A stretch of 64,000 bases of DNA from Pyxidicoccus sp. MSG2 (GTDB taxonomy: Bacteria > Myxococcota > Myxococcia > Myxococcales > Myxococcaceae), in NCBI RefSeq assembly GCF_026626705.1, contig NZ_JAPNKC010000001.1, positions 11,905,001-11,969,000 of the forward strand, in the 5' to 3' direction. The position numbers were made by a program, and so were the translations under genes. This document shows, piece after piece, positions 19,954-28,239 of the stretch. The notes beneath the pieces are model-generated. The model worked only from the letters and a program-made list of their open reading frames with translations. It searched no databases and was not told where the DNA came from. Every line of letters starts with the position of its first letter. The stretch's first letter is position 1.

Positions 19954-20930
19954 GCACCACCTCCGTCCTCGGGCTCGACCCCAGCGCCTACGTCAAGAAC
20001 ACCCTCCACGCCGAGGGCGCGGCGTGGGTGGAGAAGAACTGCTACGTCGACGTGTGGATTGAAGTGCTCCACGCGCAGAAGCTCAACCCGCTGCCGCTGC
20101 TGGCGTTCACCGTCGCGCTCGACTTCGTGGGCGACCAGTGGACGTTCTACAAGCCGTCACACGATGACCTGAACACGCTCTACGGCCTGGAGGTGCAGGA
20201 GCTGAACGTCTTCAAGCCCCTCGCCGAGCACGCCGTGACACACCTGTCCGCGGGGCGGCTGGTGCTCACCGAGGCGGATGCGTTCTTCCTTCCGGATACG
20301 GCGGGCACCGACTACGGCCGGCAGCACACGAAGACGACGATTGCGCTGGAGACGCTCGACGTGGAGGGCCGGAAGCTGGGTTACTTCCACAACACCGGCT
20401 ACTACACGCTGGAGGGCGCGGACTTCGACGCCGTCTTCCGGAGCGCGGGGACGTGGGACCCGCACATCCTCCCGCTGTTCGCGGAGTGGGTGGGGTTGGA
20501 GCGGCTGGAGCGGCACTCCGAGGACGTGCTGCGCGAGCGCTCTCGCGCGCTGCTGGCCCGTTACCTGCGCCGCCGGCCCCTTGCGAATCCGTGCGGCCGC
20601 TTCGCGCGCCAGTTCGCCTCGGACCTGGACGGGCTGCGCTCGAAGGGCATCGACGCGTACCACATCTATGCCTTCGCCACGCTGCGGCAGCTCGGCTCCA
20701 ACTTCGAGCTGGCGGCGGCGTACCTGCGCTGGCTGGATGGCGCGGCGAATGGCGAGCTGACTCGCGCGGGGGCGGAGCTGGAGTCCATCTCCTCGGCGGC
20801 GAAGACGCTCATCCTCAAGGGTGCGCGCTCGGTGGCGGCGAAGAAGCCCGCGGACTTCAGCGAGCTGCTGGGGACCATGGAGTCGGGCTGGCAGCGTGGC
20901 ATGGACCTGCTCATGCAGGTCGTGGGCTGA
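19950..20930 (+). CDS. DUF1839 family protein, possible cysteine acyltransferase
   Basis: A protein of 326 residues recognised as DUF1839, a family of unknown function that accompanies amino acid:[carrier protein] ligases. I see a pattern like the N-terminal domain of BtrH (C39 peptidase-like acyl-ACP:amine acyltransferase): Cys31 at a helix start (KNCYVDVW), a G-x-x-V-x-x-x-D-x-F-F-L-P segment with Asp110, then His126 (GRQHTKTTIALE) and Asn148 (GYFHNTGYY). The C-terminal half (about 165-326) is helical. If this is right, it could move the aminoacyl group from the carrier to an acceptor. The role is inference; translation is coupled to the ligase by ATGA. Confidence 0.85.
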   Translation: MSTTSVLGLDPSAYVKNTLHAEGAAWVEKNCYVDVWIEVLHAQKLNPLPLLAFTVALDFVGDQWTFYKPSHDDLNTLYGLEVQELNVFKPLAEHAVTHLSAGRLVLTEADAFFLPDTAGTDYGRQHTKTTIALETLDVEGRKLGYFHNTGYYTLEGADFDAVFRSAGTWDPHILPLFAEWVGLERLERHSEDVLRERSRALLARYLRRRPLANPCGRFARQFASDLDGLRSKGIDAYHIYAFATLRQLGSNFELAAAYLRWLDGAANGELTRAGAELESISSAAKTLILKGARSVAAKKPADFSELLGTMESGWQRGMDLLMQVVG

Positions 20931-20963
20931 AGGACTCCGGCGGAACGCCGGGGGAGAGGGGAC

Positions 20964-23528
20964 ATGGGGCGCATTCGCAACGTCAGCTCGCACCGGGTGA
21001 CGCCGCTCGAGACGGGCTGGCAGGCCGTGGCCGTGGAACCCGGGGCGGTGGACCATCCGTCCCGCCTCGCGGAGCGGACGCTGGCGTGGCTGCCCGCGCT
21101 CGTTCCCGGCACCGCGGCGTCGCTGCTGCGCGCGGCCGGGCCGTTCGACATCGACCGGCCTCCGCCCCTGGACACCCGGGACTGGTGGTACCGCACCGAC
21201 GTGGCGCTGCCTCCGGCCGAGGGCGGGGCCGTGTTCCTCCGCTTCGACGGCCTGGCCACGCTCGCGGAGGTGTGGCTGGACGATGAGCCCGTGCTGCGCT
21301 CGGACAACATGTTCCTCGCGCACACGGTGGACGTCACGCGGTGGGCCGGTGGGACTCGCAGGCTGGCCCTGCGGTTCCGCTCGCTCGCGGCGGCGCTGCA
21401 GGAGCGACGGGCGCGGCCACGCTGGAAGACGCGACTGGTGGATGCTCCGCACCTGCGCTGGTTCCGCACCACGCTGCTCGGACATATCCCCGGGTGGTGT
21501 CCTCCTGTTCCTCCCGTGGGGCCCTGGCGGCCCGTGAGCGTGGAGCACCACGTGGGGATCTCCGTCGAGCAGGCGGACCTGCGTGCTTCGGTGGTGGGCG
21601 AGGGGGGCTCCGTCACGGTGGACCTGCGCGTTCGGACTTGGAGCCCGGTGCGGGGGGCGACGGTGCGGGTGGGGGAGGGCAGTGCGGCGCTGGCCTGCGA
21701 GGCCGTGGGTGAGGGCGTGTGGCGCCTGCGCGGCGAGGCTCGACTGGGTTCCGTGGAGCGGTGGTGGCCGCACACGCATGGGGAGCCCCGGCTGTACCCC
21801 GTGCAGGTGGACGTGACGCTGGAGGGCGGTGCTTCGCTGTCGCTCGACGCGGGCCGCGTGGGCTTCCGCACGGTGGAGTTGTCCACGGCGGACGGAGGCT
21901 TCGCGCTGTCCGTCAACGGCGTGCCTGTCTTCTGCCGGGGCGCGTGCTGGACGCCGCTGGATGTGGTGTCGCTCGGCGGGACGGAGAAGGACTACGCGGA
22001 GGCTTTGGACCTGGCGCGCTCGGCGGGCATGAACATGCTCCGCGTGGGCGGGACGATGGTCTACGAGGACGACCGCTTCTACGAGGCGTGCGACGCCCGG
22101 GGCATCCTCGTATGGCAGGACTTCATGTTCGCCAACATGGACTACCCGGCCGAGGACGCGGCCTTCACCGCCAACGTGCGGCGCGAGGCCGAGCAGTTCC
22201 TGTCCCGCGTGCAGGGCAGTCCCTCGCTGACCGTGCTGTGTGGCAACAGCGAGGCCGAGCAGCAGGCGGCGATGATGGGCCTGGCCCCCGCCGTGTGGAC
22301 CGGCCCGCTCTTCGAGAAGGTGCTGCCCGAGGCCGGCGCAGCGCTGCGCCCGGACGTGCCCTACTGGCGCTCGTCCCCGAGCGGCGGCGCGATGCCCTTC
22401 CATACGCGCACCGGGGTGACGCACTACTACGGCGTCGGCGCGTACCTGCGCCCGATGGAGGATGCGCGCCGCGCGGGCGTTCGCTTCGCTTCCGAGTGCC
22501 TGGCCTTCGCCAACGTGCCCGAGGACTCCACCATCGAGCGTACGCTGGCCGATGGCGAGGCTGCCGCGCACCACCCGAAGTGGAAGGCGCGCGTCCCGAG
22601 AGACCCTGGCGCGGGGTGGGACTTCGAGGACGTGCGCGACCACTACGTCGGCGTGCTGTTCGGAGTGGAGCCCGCGCGTCTGCGCTACTCGGACCTGGCG
22701 CGCTACCTGGCGCTCGGGCGCGTGACCTCCAGCGAGGTAATGCGCGCCACCCTGGCCGAGTTCCGGCGTCCCGGCTCCACCTGTCACGGTGCGCTCGTCT
22801 GGTTCTTCCGTGACTTGTGGCCCGGTGCGGGCTGGGGCGTGGTGGACTCGACGGGGCTTCCCAAGGCCGCGTACTACGGCTTGAAGCGCGCCTCGGGGAA
22901 CGTCCTGCTCTCGCTGTCGGACGAGGGACTCGACGGGCTCGACCTGAACGTGACGAACGACTCGGGCTCGGCGCTGGATGCGGAGCTGGAGGTCGCCTTC
23001 TACCGGGACGGTGAGGTGGTGGTTGCTCGCGGCCGCGCGCCGGCCATTGTTCCGGCCCGGGGTTCCGTGCGGCTGTCCGCCGAGGCGATGGCGGGCCACT
23101 TCATGGACTCGACGTATGCGTACCGCTTCGGGCCGCCGGGACATGAACTGGCGGTGGCCTCGCTGTTCGAGCGGAGCTCGGGCCGCCTGTTGCAGCGCGC
23201 GTTCCACTTCGCGCACGCGGCCATGGCGGCGCGGCGCGGGGACGTGGGCCTGGAGGCGGTGGCCTTCCCGGGCGCGGATGGCAGCCACACCGTGCGCCTG
23301 CGCGCGAAGCGGTTCGTCCAGGCCGCCTCCTTCGAGACTCCCGGCCACGTGCCGGAGGACAACTACTTCCACCTGGCACCTGGCGACGAGCGAACCGTGG
23401 TGCTGCGGCCGCGTCCGTCCGCCCGTGCGTTCCGTGGCTTCGTCCACGCGCTGAACGCCGCCACACCGGTGCGCATCGAGCTGGCCCCCGCCGAGGCGGC
23501 CGGCCCCCGAGAGGGTTCTCAGTCATGA
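20964..23528 (+). CDS. Glycoside hydrolase family 2, beta-mannosidase-like
   Basis: A protein of 854 residues with the GH2 layout: N-terminal jelly-roll (about 20-165), Ig-like domain (about 180-290), TIM barrel (about 290-600) and C-terminal beta domains. The acid/base Glu430 (LCGNSEAEQQ) and nucleophile Glu511 (FASECLAF) are both present, so it should be active. It has no signal peptide, and therefore acts in the cytoplasm. A strong GGGGAGAGGGG precedes ATG 20964, 33 nt after DUF1839. Its place in a carrier-protein operon suggests a mannose- or sugar-containing intermediate; the true substrate is unknown. Confidence 0.88.
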   Translation: MGRIRNVSSHRVTPLETGWQAVAVEPGAVDHPSRLAERTLAWLPALVPGTAASLLRAAGPFDIDRPPPLDTRDWWYRTDVALPPAEGGAVFLRFDGLATLAEVWLDDEPVLRSDNMFLAHTVDVTRWAGGTRRLALRFRSLAAALQERRARPRWKTRLVDAPHLRWFRTTLLGHIPGWCPPVPPVGPWRPVSVEHHVGISVEQADLRASVVGEGGSVTVDLRVRTWSPVRGATVRVGEGSAALACEAVGEGVWRLRGEARLGSVERWWPHTHGEPRLYPVQVDVTLEGGASLSLDAGRVGFRTVELSTADGGFALSVNGVPVFCRGACWTPLDVVSLGGTEKDYAEALDLARSAGMNMLRVGGTMVYEDDRFYEACDARGILVWQDFMFANMDYPAEDAAFTANVRREAEQFLSRVQGSPSLTVLCGNSEAEQQAAMMGLAPAVWTGPLFEKVLPEAGAALRPDVPYWRSSPSGGAMPFHTRTGVTHYYGVGAYLRPMEDARRAGVRFASECLAFANVPEDSTIERTLADGEAAAHHPKWKARVPRDPGAGWDFEDVRDHYVGVLFGVEPARLRYSDLARYLALGRVTSSEVMRATLAEFRRPGSTCHGALVWFFRDLWPGAGWGVVDSTGLPKAAYYGLKRASGNVLLSLSDEGLDGLDLNVTNDSGSALDAELEVAFYRDGEVVVARGRAPAIVPARGSVRLSAEAMAGHFMDSTYAYRFGPPGHELAVASLFERSSGRLLQRAFHFAHAAMAARRGDVGLEAVAFPGADGSHTVRLRAKRFVQAASFETPGHVPEDNYFHLAPGDERTVVLRPRPSARAFRGFVHALNAATPVRIELAPAEAAGPREGSQS

Positions 23529-25399
23529 GCGTCAACGTCGCGCGGCAGGTGGTACCGGTGGTTCCGGAGGTCGGTGCCGCGGAGCCCGTCCTGCCCCAGG
23601 CCATCGCCTTCGGTCCCGAAGAGCGCCGCCTCTTCGGCTGGTATCACGCCCCGCGCGGGACTCCGCGCCGCATGGGTGTCGTGCTGTGCAACCCGCTGGG
23701 CTACGAGGCCATGCCGGCCCACCGCACGTATCGCCACCTGGCGGCACGGCTGGCCGAAGCGGGCTTCGCCGTGCTCCGGTTCGACTACGACGGCACGGGG
23801 GATTCGAGCGGCTACGACGACGAGCCGGGCCGCGTCGCCGCGTGGCTCGCGAGCATCGGTACCGCTATCGACGAGGTGAAGCGGCGCTCGGGGACGGCGC
23901 AGGTGTGCCTGTTCGGGCTGCGGCTGGGAGGACTCTTCGCGCTCACCACGGCCTCGGCTCGCGAAGACGTAGGCGCCTTGATGCTGTGGGCCACTCCGGC
24001 CACGGGCCGCGCGTACGTGCGCGAGCTGCGCGCCTTCCGGCAGATCAAGGAGAAGGACTCCGTCGGACCTCCGCGTGAGGCTCCGACGCCGGGTGAGGAG
24101 ATTGCCGGCTACCTGCTGCTGCCCGAGACGGCGGATGGTTTGTCGGGCCTGCGTCCTCTGGAGACTCCGACGCGCGCGGTGCGGCAGGCGCTGCTCATCG
24201 GGCGTGATGACCTGCCCGGTGCGGAGGCGCAGATTTCGAAGCACCTCACGGCCTGTGGCGTGAGTGTGTCCGCTCCCACGGTTCCTGGTTACTCCGCCGC
24301 GATGCGGGACGCGGAGTTCACCGAGTTGCCGGAGGCCGCGCTCGGCACGCTGGTGGACTGGCTGCGCCGTGCGGATGATTCCTCCGAGGGGCCCGCGCTT
24401 GCCGGGAAGGCGACCTCCGCTGGCGCTGCCGCATCCGAGAGTGTCCTGGTCTGCCTGGCGCATGGTGGGGCACAGGTGCGGGAGCGGGCAGTGCGGTACG
24501 GGCGGGAAGGGCGGTTGTTCGGCATCGTCGCGGAGTCAGCTTCCGACGCGCCTTCGAGCGACCGGGTGGGTGTGCTGTTCGTCTCCGTGGGAGCCAATCA
24601 CCGCACCGGGCCCAACCGGATGCACGTGACGCTGTCTCGCGAGCTGGCGTCTCGGGGCTTCGTGGCGATGCGGCTCGACATCGCTGGCGTCGGTGACAGC
24701 CCGGCCGCTCCGGGGGAGCGGGAGCACCCGCTCTACTCGAAGGCCTCCGTCCGCGACATCCAGGAGGCGATGGACTGGCTGGGCAACGCGTATGGGCTGC
24801 GGCGCTACGTGGTCGCCTCGCTGTGCTCCGGCGCCTTCCTCACGTTCCACGCGAGCGTCCAGGACGAGCGCGTCGCGGGACAGGTCCTCATCAACCCGCA
24901 GACGTTCGTCTGGCGGGCCGGTGACTCGCTCGTCATCAAGCAGCGTGAGCAGCGGCCCGCCTACGAGACGTCCTTCAAGTCCACGCGGTTCTACCGGACC
25001 GCCGTGCTCCGCAAGGAGACGTGGCGGCGGCTCCTGCGAGGGGAAATCCAGGTGCGGCGCATCGCCCGGGAGCTGCTCTCGCGGGCCGTGAAGCGCGCCC
25101 AGACGCTGCCGCTCCCAGGTCCGCTCCAGGGCGCCGAGCAGCGCGAACACCTGGCCGTCCGCCGCTCCTTCTCCGCGCTCGTGGACCGTGGCGTGCAGTC
25201 ACTGCTCGTCTACAGCGCCAACGACGGCGGCCTGGACGTCATCGAGCGCTACCTGGGGCCTCGCGCGCGCAGGCTCGCGAACAAGCCCAACTTCCGCATG
25301 GAGATCGTGGACGGCCCCGACCACACCTTCACGCCGCTCTGGTCCCAGGCCTATCTGGGCACGCTCATCCTGGAGTTCGTCACCACGCACTTCGGCTGA
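23525..25399 (+). CDS. Tandem alpha/beta-hydrolase protein with atypical nucleophile elbows
   Basis: A protein of 624 residues made of two alpha/beta-hydrolase domains (about 20-280 and 300-624), each with a G-T/V-G-D-S motif after strand 4. The nucleophile elbow of domain 1 reads G-L-R133-L-G, with Arg in place of Ser, so it is probably inactive. Domain 2 reads S-L-C434-S-G, with Cys at the nucleophile position, and keeps a late Asp-His pair (VDGPDHTF). Similar GLRLG and CSGA elbows occur in the paired hydrolases of exopolysaccharide/exosortase loci. It overlaps the GH2 gene by ATGA and ends the operon. It may be a thioesterase or acyltransferase releasing the product; this is inference. Confidence 0.82.
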   Translation: MSVNVARQVVPVVPEVGAAEPVLPQAIAFGPEERRLFGWYHAPRGTPRRMGVVLCNPLGYEAMPAHRTYRHLAARLAEAGFAVLRFDYDGTGDSSGYDDEPGRVAAWLASIGTAIDEVKRRSGTAQVCLFGLRLGGLFALTTASAREDVGALMLWATPATGRAYVRELRAFRQIKEKDSVGPPREAPTPGEEIAGYLLLPETADGLSGLRPLETPTRAVRQALLIGRDDLPGAEAQISKHLTACGVSVSAPTVPGYSAAMRDAEFTELPEAALGTLVDWLRRADDSSEGPALAGKATSAGAAASESVLVCLAHGGAQVRERAVRYGREGRLFGIVAESASDAPSSDRVGVLFVSVGANHRTGPNRMHVTLSRELASRGFVAMRLDIAGVGDSPAAPGEREHPLYSKASVRDIQEAMDWLGNAYGLRRYVVASLCSGAFLTFHASVQDERVAGQVLINPQTFVWRAGDSLVIKQREQRPAYETSFKSTRFYRTAVLRKETWRRLLRGEIQVRRIARELLSRAVKRAQTLPLPGPLQGAEQREHLAVRRSFSALVDRGVQSLLVYSANDGGLDVIERYLGPRARRLANKPNFRMEIVDGPDHTFTPLWSQAYLGTLILEFVTTHFG

Positions 25400-25402
25400 C
25401 GC

Positions 25403-26290
25403 TCACGAGCGCGGCGCCAGGGCGTGGTCGAAGAAGGCACCCACCCGGGAGAGGTACGCCTCTCCGCCCGCGTCAGCGTAGTGGCCGTGCCCCGCGCCCG
25501 GCACGAGCAGCAAGTCGCGGGGCTCGCCCGACAGCGCATGGAGCCGCTCCGCCATGGCGGGCGGCACGGCCCGGTCCGCCGTGCCGGCGATGAAGAGCAC
25601 CGGCCTTGGCGACAGGCGGGGCACGAAGTCCTCGTTGTGAAGCTCATCCAGGGCCAGCCCCGCGTCCCGGTTGGCGGCGATGGCCGGCAGGTACGTAATC
25701 GGCCCCCACGCTCGGAACTCGTAGCGGAGCTGGTCCTCCAGGCGGGTGAACGCGCCGGCCAACGCCACGGCCGCGACGCGCTTGTCGTCCGCCGCCACGC
25801 GCGCCGCCACGGCACAGCCCATGGAGAAGCCGAAGACGCCAATGCGCGAGGCGTCCACCTCGGGTTGATGCGTGAGGAAGTCGAGCGCGCTCTCCAGCGC
25901 GGCCCGATGCTCGGCGCCCCAGGTGGGTGGCCCGCGGCTCTCTCCATGGCCCGGCATGTCGATGAGCAGCGCTCCATGTCCGCGCCGCGCCAGTTCCTCC
26001 GCTTCTCGCACCAGGTCGAGCCGCGTCGACGGTGAGCCGTGCACGAAGACGATGGCCGAGCCACGCGTGGGCGGTACGTACCAGCCACGGACCTCCAGCC
26101 CCTGTGGCGTCTTCAGGGTGACGTCGCGCAGTCGCAGGGCCCGCAGGGCTTCAGGCACCGGGGCGGACGAGGGAGCGGGGCGCAGCACGGCCGCCTGGTA
26201 GCGATACGTTCGGAAGGCCTTGAGCCCGAGGACTCCCGCCACCGCGAGCAGCACCACCCCGAGTCCCCACATGGACCTTCTCATTCGCAT
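25403..26290 (-). CDS. Membrane-anchored alpha/beta-hydrolase
   Basis: A protein of about 295 residues. One N-terminal membrane helix (WGLGVVLLAVAGVLGL) follows a basic start (MRMRRSM), so the enzyme probably faces the periplasm. The hydrolase core shows the oxyanion motif VFVHGSPS, the elbow GFSMGC with the nucleophilic Ser, a late GTADR Asp and the GAGHGHY His. It resembles BAAT/YqiA-like serine hydrolases; the substrate is unknown. Starts at 26284 and 26272 are also possible, the last having AGAAGG upstream. It converges with the aminoacyl-carrier operon, 3 nt from its stop. Confidence 0.8.
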   Translation of the reverse strand: MRMRRSMWGLGVVLLAVAGVLGLKAFRTYRYQAAVLRPAPSSAPVPEALRALRLRDVTLKTPQGLEVRGWYVPPTRGSAIVFVHGSPSTRLDLVREAEELARRGHGALLIDMPGHGESRGPPTWGAEHRAALESALDFLTHQPEVDASRIGVFGFSMGCAVAARVAADDKRVAAVALAGAFTRLEDQLRYEFRAWGPITYLPAIAANRDAGLALDELHNEDFVPRLSPRPVLFIAGTADRAVPPAMAERLHALSGEPRDLLLVPGAGHGHYADAGGEAYLSRVGAFFDHALAPRS

Positions 26291-26425
26291 GAAGCCGTCC
26301 GTCGGCGTGATTGCCCGGTGACCATAGCCGTGGGCCCTCAAGGATTCCTTAAGGTCTTTCCACGAGAACCCTCCTCACGCCCGAAAGCCACGGGCGGAAC
26401 TGAACCGGCACTCAGGAGGGCCAGG

Positions 26426-27433
26426 ATGAACAACGACGCCAAGAAGAACCTCATTGCGGAGGTCGTGACACGCCGGAAGGTGCTGCGCGGCATGGGCATG
26501 GCGCTGGCGGCCCTGCCGCTCGCCCGGCTCGTCATGGCGTGCGGCGAGGGGACGGACGGACCGGAGGGCGACACCGGCACCGACGCGAGCACGGACACGA
26601 CGGCCGACTCCGGCACGGGTGCCGACGCGGGCACCGGCTCCGCCGGGAATTGGGCCACCGGTGGAACCGCCGCGATGACGGCGGCCGCCTCGTATCCCGA
26701 CCCGTTCTCCTCGGGCATCGGCACGGCGTGCACCCTCACGTGCGCGGCCACGCTGGGCCCCTGCTATGCGACCACTGTCGACCGCAAGGACATCAGCGAG
26801 GGCCATGACGGGCTGCCCGTGCGGCTCGCGCTCCTCGTGGTGGACGAGGCCTGCAAGCCGGTGCCGGGCGCCTCCGTCGACATCTGGCATGCCGCTCCCG
26901 AGGGGCTCTACTCGGGTGAGGATGCGAGCGACTTCTGCACCTCGGGGGATGCCACGGCGCGGGCCGCGCGGTGGTTCCGCGGCGTGCAGACGACGGATGC
27001 GAACGGCCGGGTGGACTTCGATACCTGCTTCCCCGGCTGGTACAGCAGCCGCACCATCCACATCCACTTCACCATCCGCGTCAACGGCAACGAGTACGTC
27101 ACGTCGCAGCTCTTCTTCGAGGACTCCCTCGACGACGAGATCGTCAACACCCAGCCGCTCTACAATGCGCGCGGCGCACGGGACACGACCAACAGCGACG
27201 ACACCGTCATCTCCGCGGACTCGGTGGCCGACTACGTGTTCCAGACCGAGCGCATGGCGGATGGCGCGATGCTGGCCTGGAAGACCCTGGTCATCCGCTC
27301 GTCGCTCGACACGGCGCAGTGCCAGGTGCCCGGTGGCAGCGGTGGACCGGGTGGCCCGGGCGGGGATGGCGGTATGGGCCCGCCCCCCGGCTGGGATGGC
27401 GGCATGCCGCCTCCGCCTCCCGGTGGAGGGTGA
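26426..27433 (+). CDS. Intradiol ring-cleavage dioxygenase-like Tat lipoprotein
   Basis: A protein of 335 residues. ATG 26426 has AGGAGGG upstream. A twin-arginine signal (TRRKVLRGMGMALAAL, Arg16-Arg17) ends in a lipobox-like VMAC at Cys39, so it is probably folded in the cytoplasm, exported by Tat and lipid-anchored. After an Asp/Thr/Gly-rich linker comes an intradiol dioxygenase core with all four iron ligands: Tyr114, Tyr206, His212 and His214 (WYSSRTIHIHF). It ends in a Gly/Pro-rich tail (about 305-335). Exported members of this family are poorly characterised; classical substrates are catechols. A two-component pair follows 131 nt downstream. Confidence 0.87.
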   Translation: MNNDAKKNLIAEVVTRRKVLRGMGMALAALPLARLVMACGEGTDGPEGDTGTDASTDTTADSGTGADAGTGSAGNWATGGTAAMTAAASYPDPFSSGIGTACTLTCAATLGPCYATTVDRKDISEGHDGLPVRLALLVVDEACKPVPGASVDIWHAAPEGLYSGEDASDFCTSGDATARAARWFRGVQTTDANGRVDFDTCFPGWYSSRTIHIHFTIRVNGNEYVTSQLFFEDSLDDEIVNTQPLYNARGARDTTNSDDTVISADSVADYVFQTERMADGAMLAWKTLVIRSSLDTAQCQVPGGSGGPGGPGGDGGMGPPPGWDGGMPPPPPGGG

Positions 27434-27564
27434 GCGGTGAGCACATCCGTCACTCGCGCCGCCGCGTGACTTGATTCCCGGGGGCGACGTGCGTACTGGC
27501 CGGAAGTGGAGTTCAACACCGGTCGCGCGCACGGCGCCCCGGCGCGAGTGAGGAGACACGGGTC

Positions 27565-28239
27565 ATGGGGGAGCGCATCCTGCTCGTCGAGGACGACGCA
27601 CAGCTCGGCGCGCAGATTGTCGAGCACCTGCGCGGCGCGGGCTTCGAGCCCACGTGGTGGCGGGAGGGCCGGCTGCTGACCCCCGAGGGCCTGCCCGAGG
27701 TGAGCCTCGTGGTGCTCGACCTGATGCTGCCCGGCACCTACGGCCTGGACATGCTCAAGGCCCTCCGGACCTTCTCCGAGGTGCCCGTCCTCATCCTGAG
27801 CGCGCGCAACGACACCCTCGACAAGGTGCGGGCGCTGAAGCTTGGCGCGGACGACTACATGACCAAGCCCTTCTGGCCGGAGGAGCTCATCGAGCGGGTG
27901 CGCGCGCGCCTTCGCCGGCCGTCGCTCCAGAAGGCGGACGCCGTCGTCGAGTTGGGGCCGCTGCGCGTGGACCTCCAGGCCCACGAGGTGTCCCTGCACG
28001 GGCAGCCCGTGGAGTTGACGCGCGTGGAGTTCGCGCTGCTCGCGGCGCTGGCCCGGCGTCCCCGCGAGGCGGTGACGCGTCAGTGGCTGGTGGAGCACGT
28101 GCTGGACCCGGAGCGCGAGGGCACCGAGCGGACGCTGGACGTCCACGTGTCGCGGCTGCGGCGGAAGTTGGGGGCGCAGCACGGGGTGGAAACGGTGTGG
28201 GGTGTGGGCTACCGGCTGGTTCCGGGGGATGGCACTTGA
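27565..28239 (+). CDS. OmpR/PhoB family response regulator
   Basis: A protein of 224 residues. The receiver domain (1-115) has the acidic pair Glu9/Asp10/Asp11, phospho-acceptor Asp52 (VLDLMLPG) and Lys101 (MTKPF). A winged-helix DNA-binding domain (about 128-222, ending VWGVGYRLVP) follows. The stop overlaps the TTG start of the histidine kinase (TTGA), so the two are co-translated partners. The targets are unknown; the dioxygenase just upstream is a candidate. Confidence 0.94.
   Translation: MGERILLVEDDAQLGAQIVEHLRGAGFEPTWWREGRLLTPEGLPEVSLVVLDLMLPGTYGLDMLKALRTFSEVPVLILSARNDTLDKVRALKLGADDYMTKPFWPEELIERVRARLRRPSLQKADAVVELGPLRVDLQAHEVSLHGQPVELTRVEFALLAALARRPREAVTRQWLVEHVLDPEREGTERTLDVHVSRLRRKLGAQHGVETVWGVGYRLVPGDGT

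Noticed and set aside
20157..23447. Open frame of about 1096 codons antisense to the GH2 and DUF1839 genes
   Set aside because: Same GC artefact; composition is Arg/His/Ala-rich without domains, and the sense genes have catalytic motifs and overlaps.
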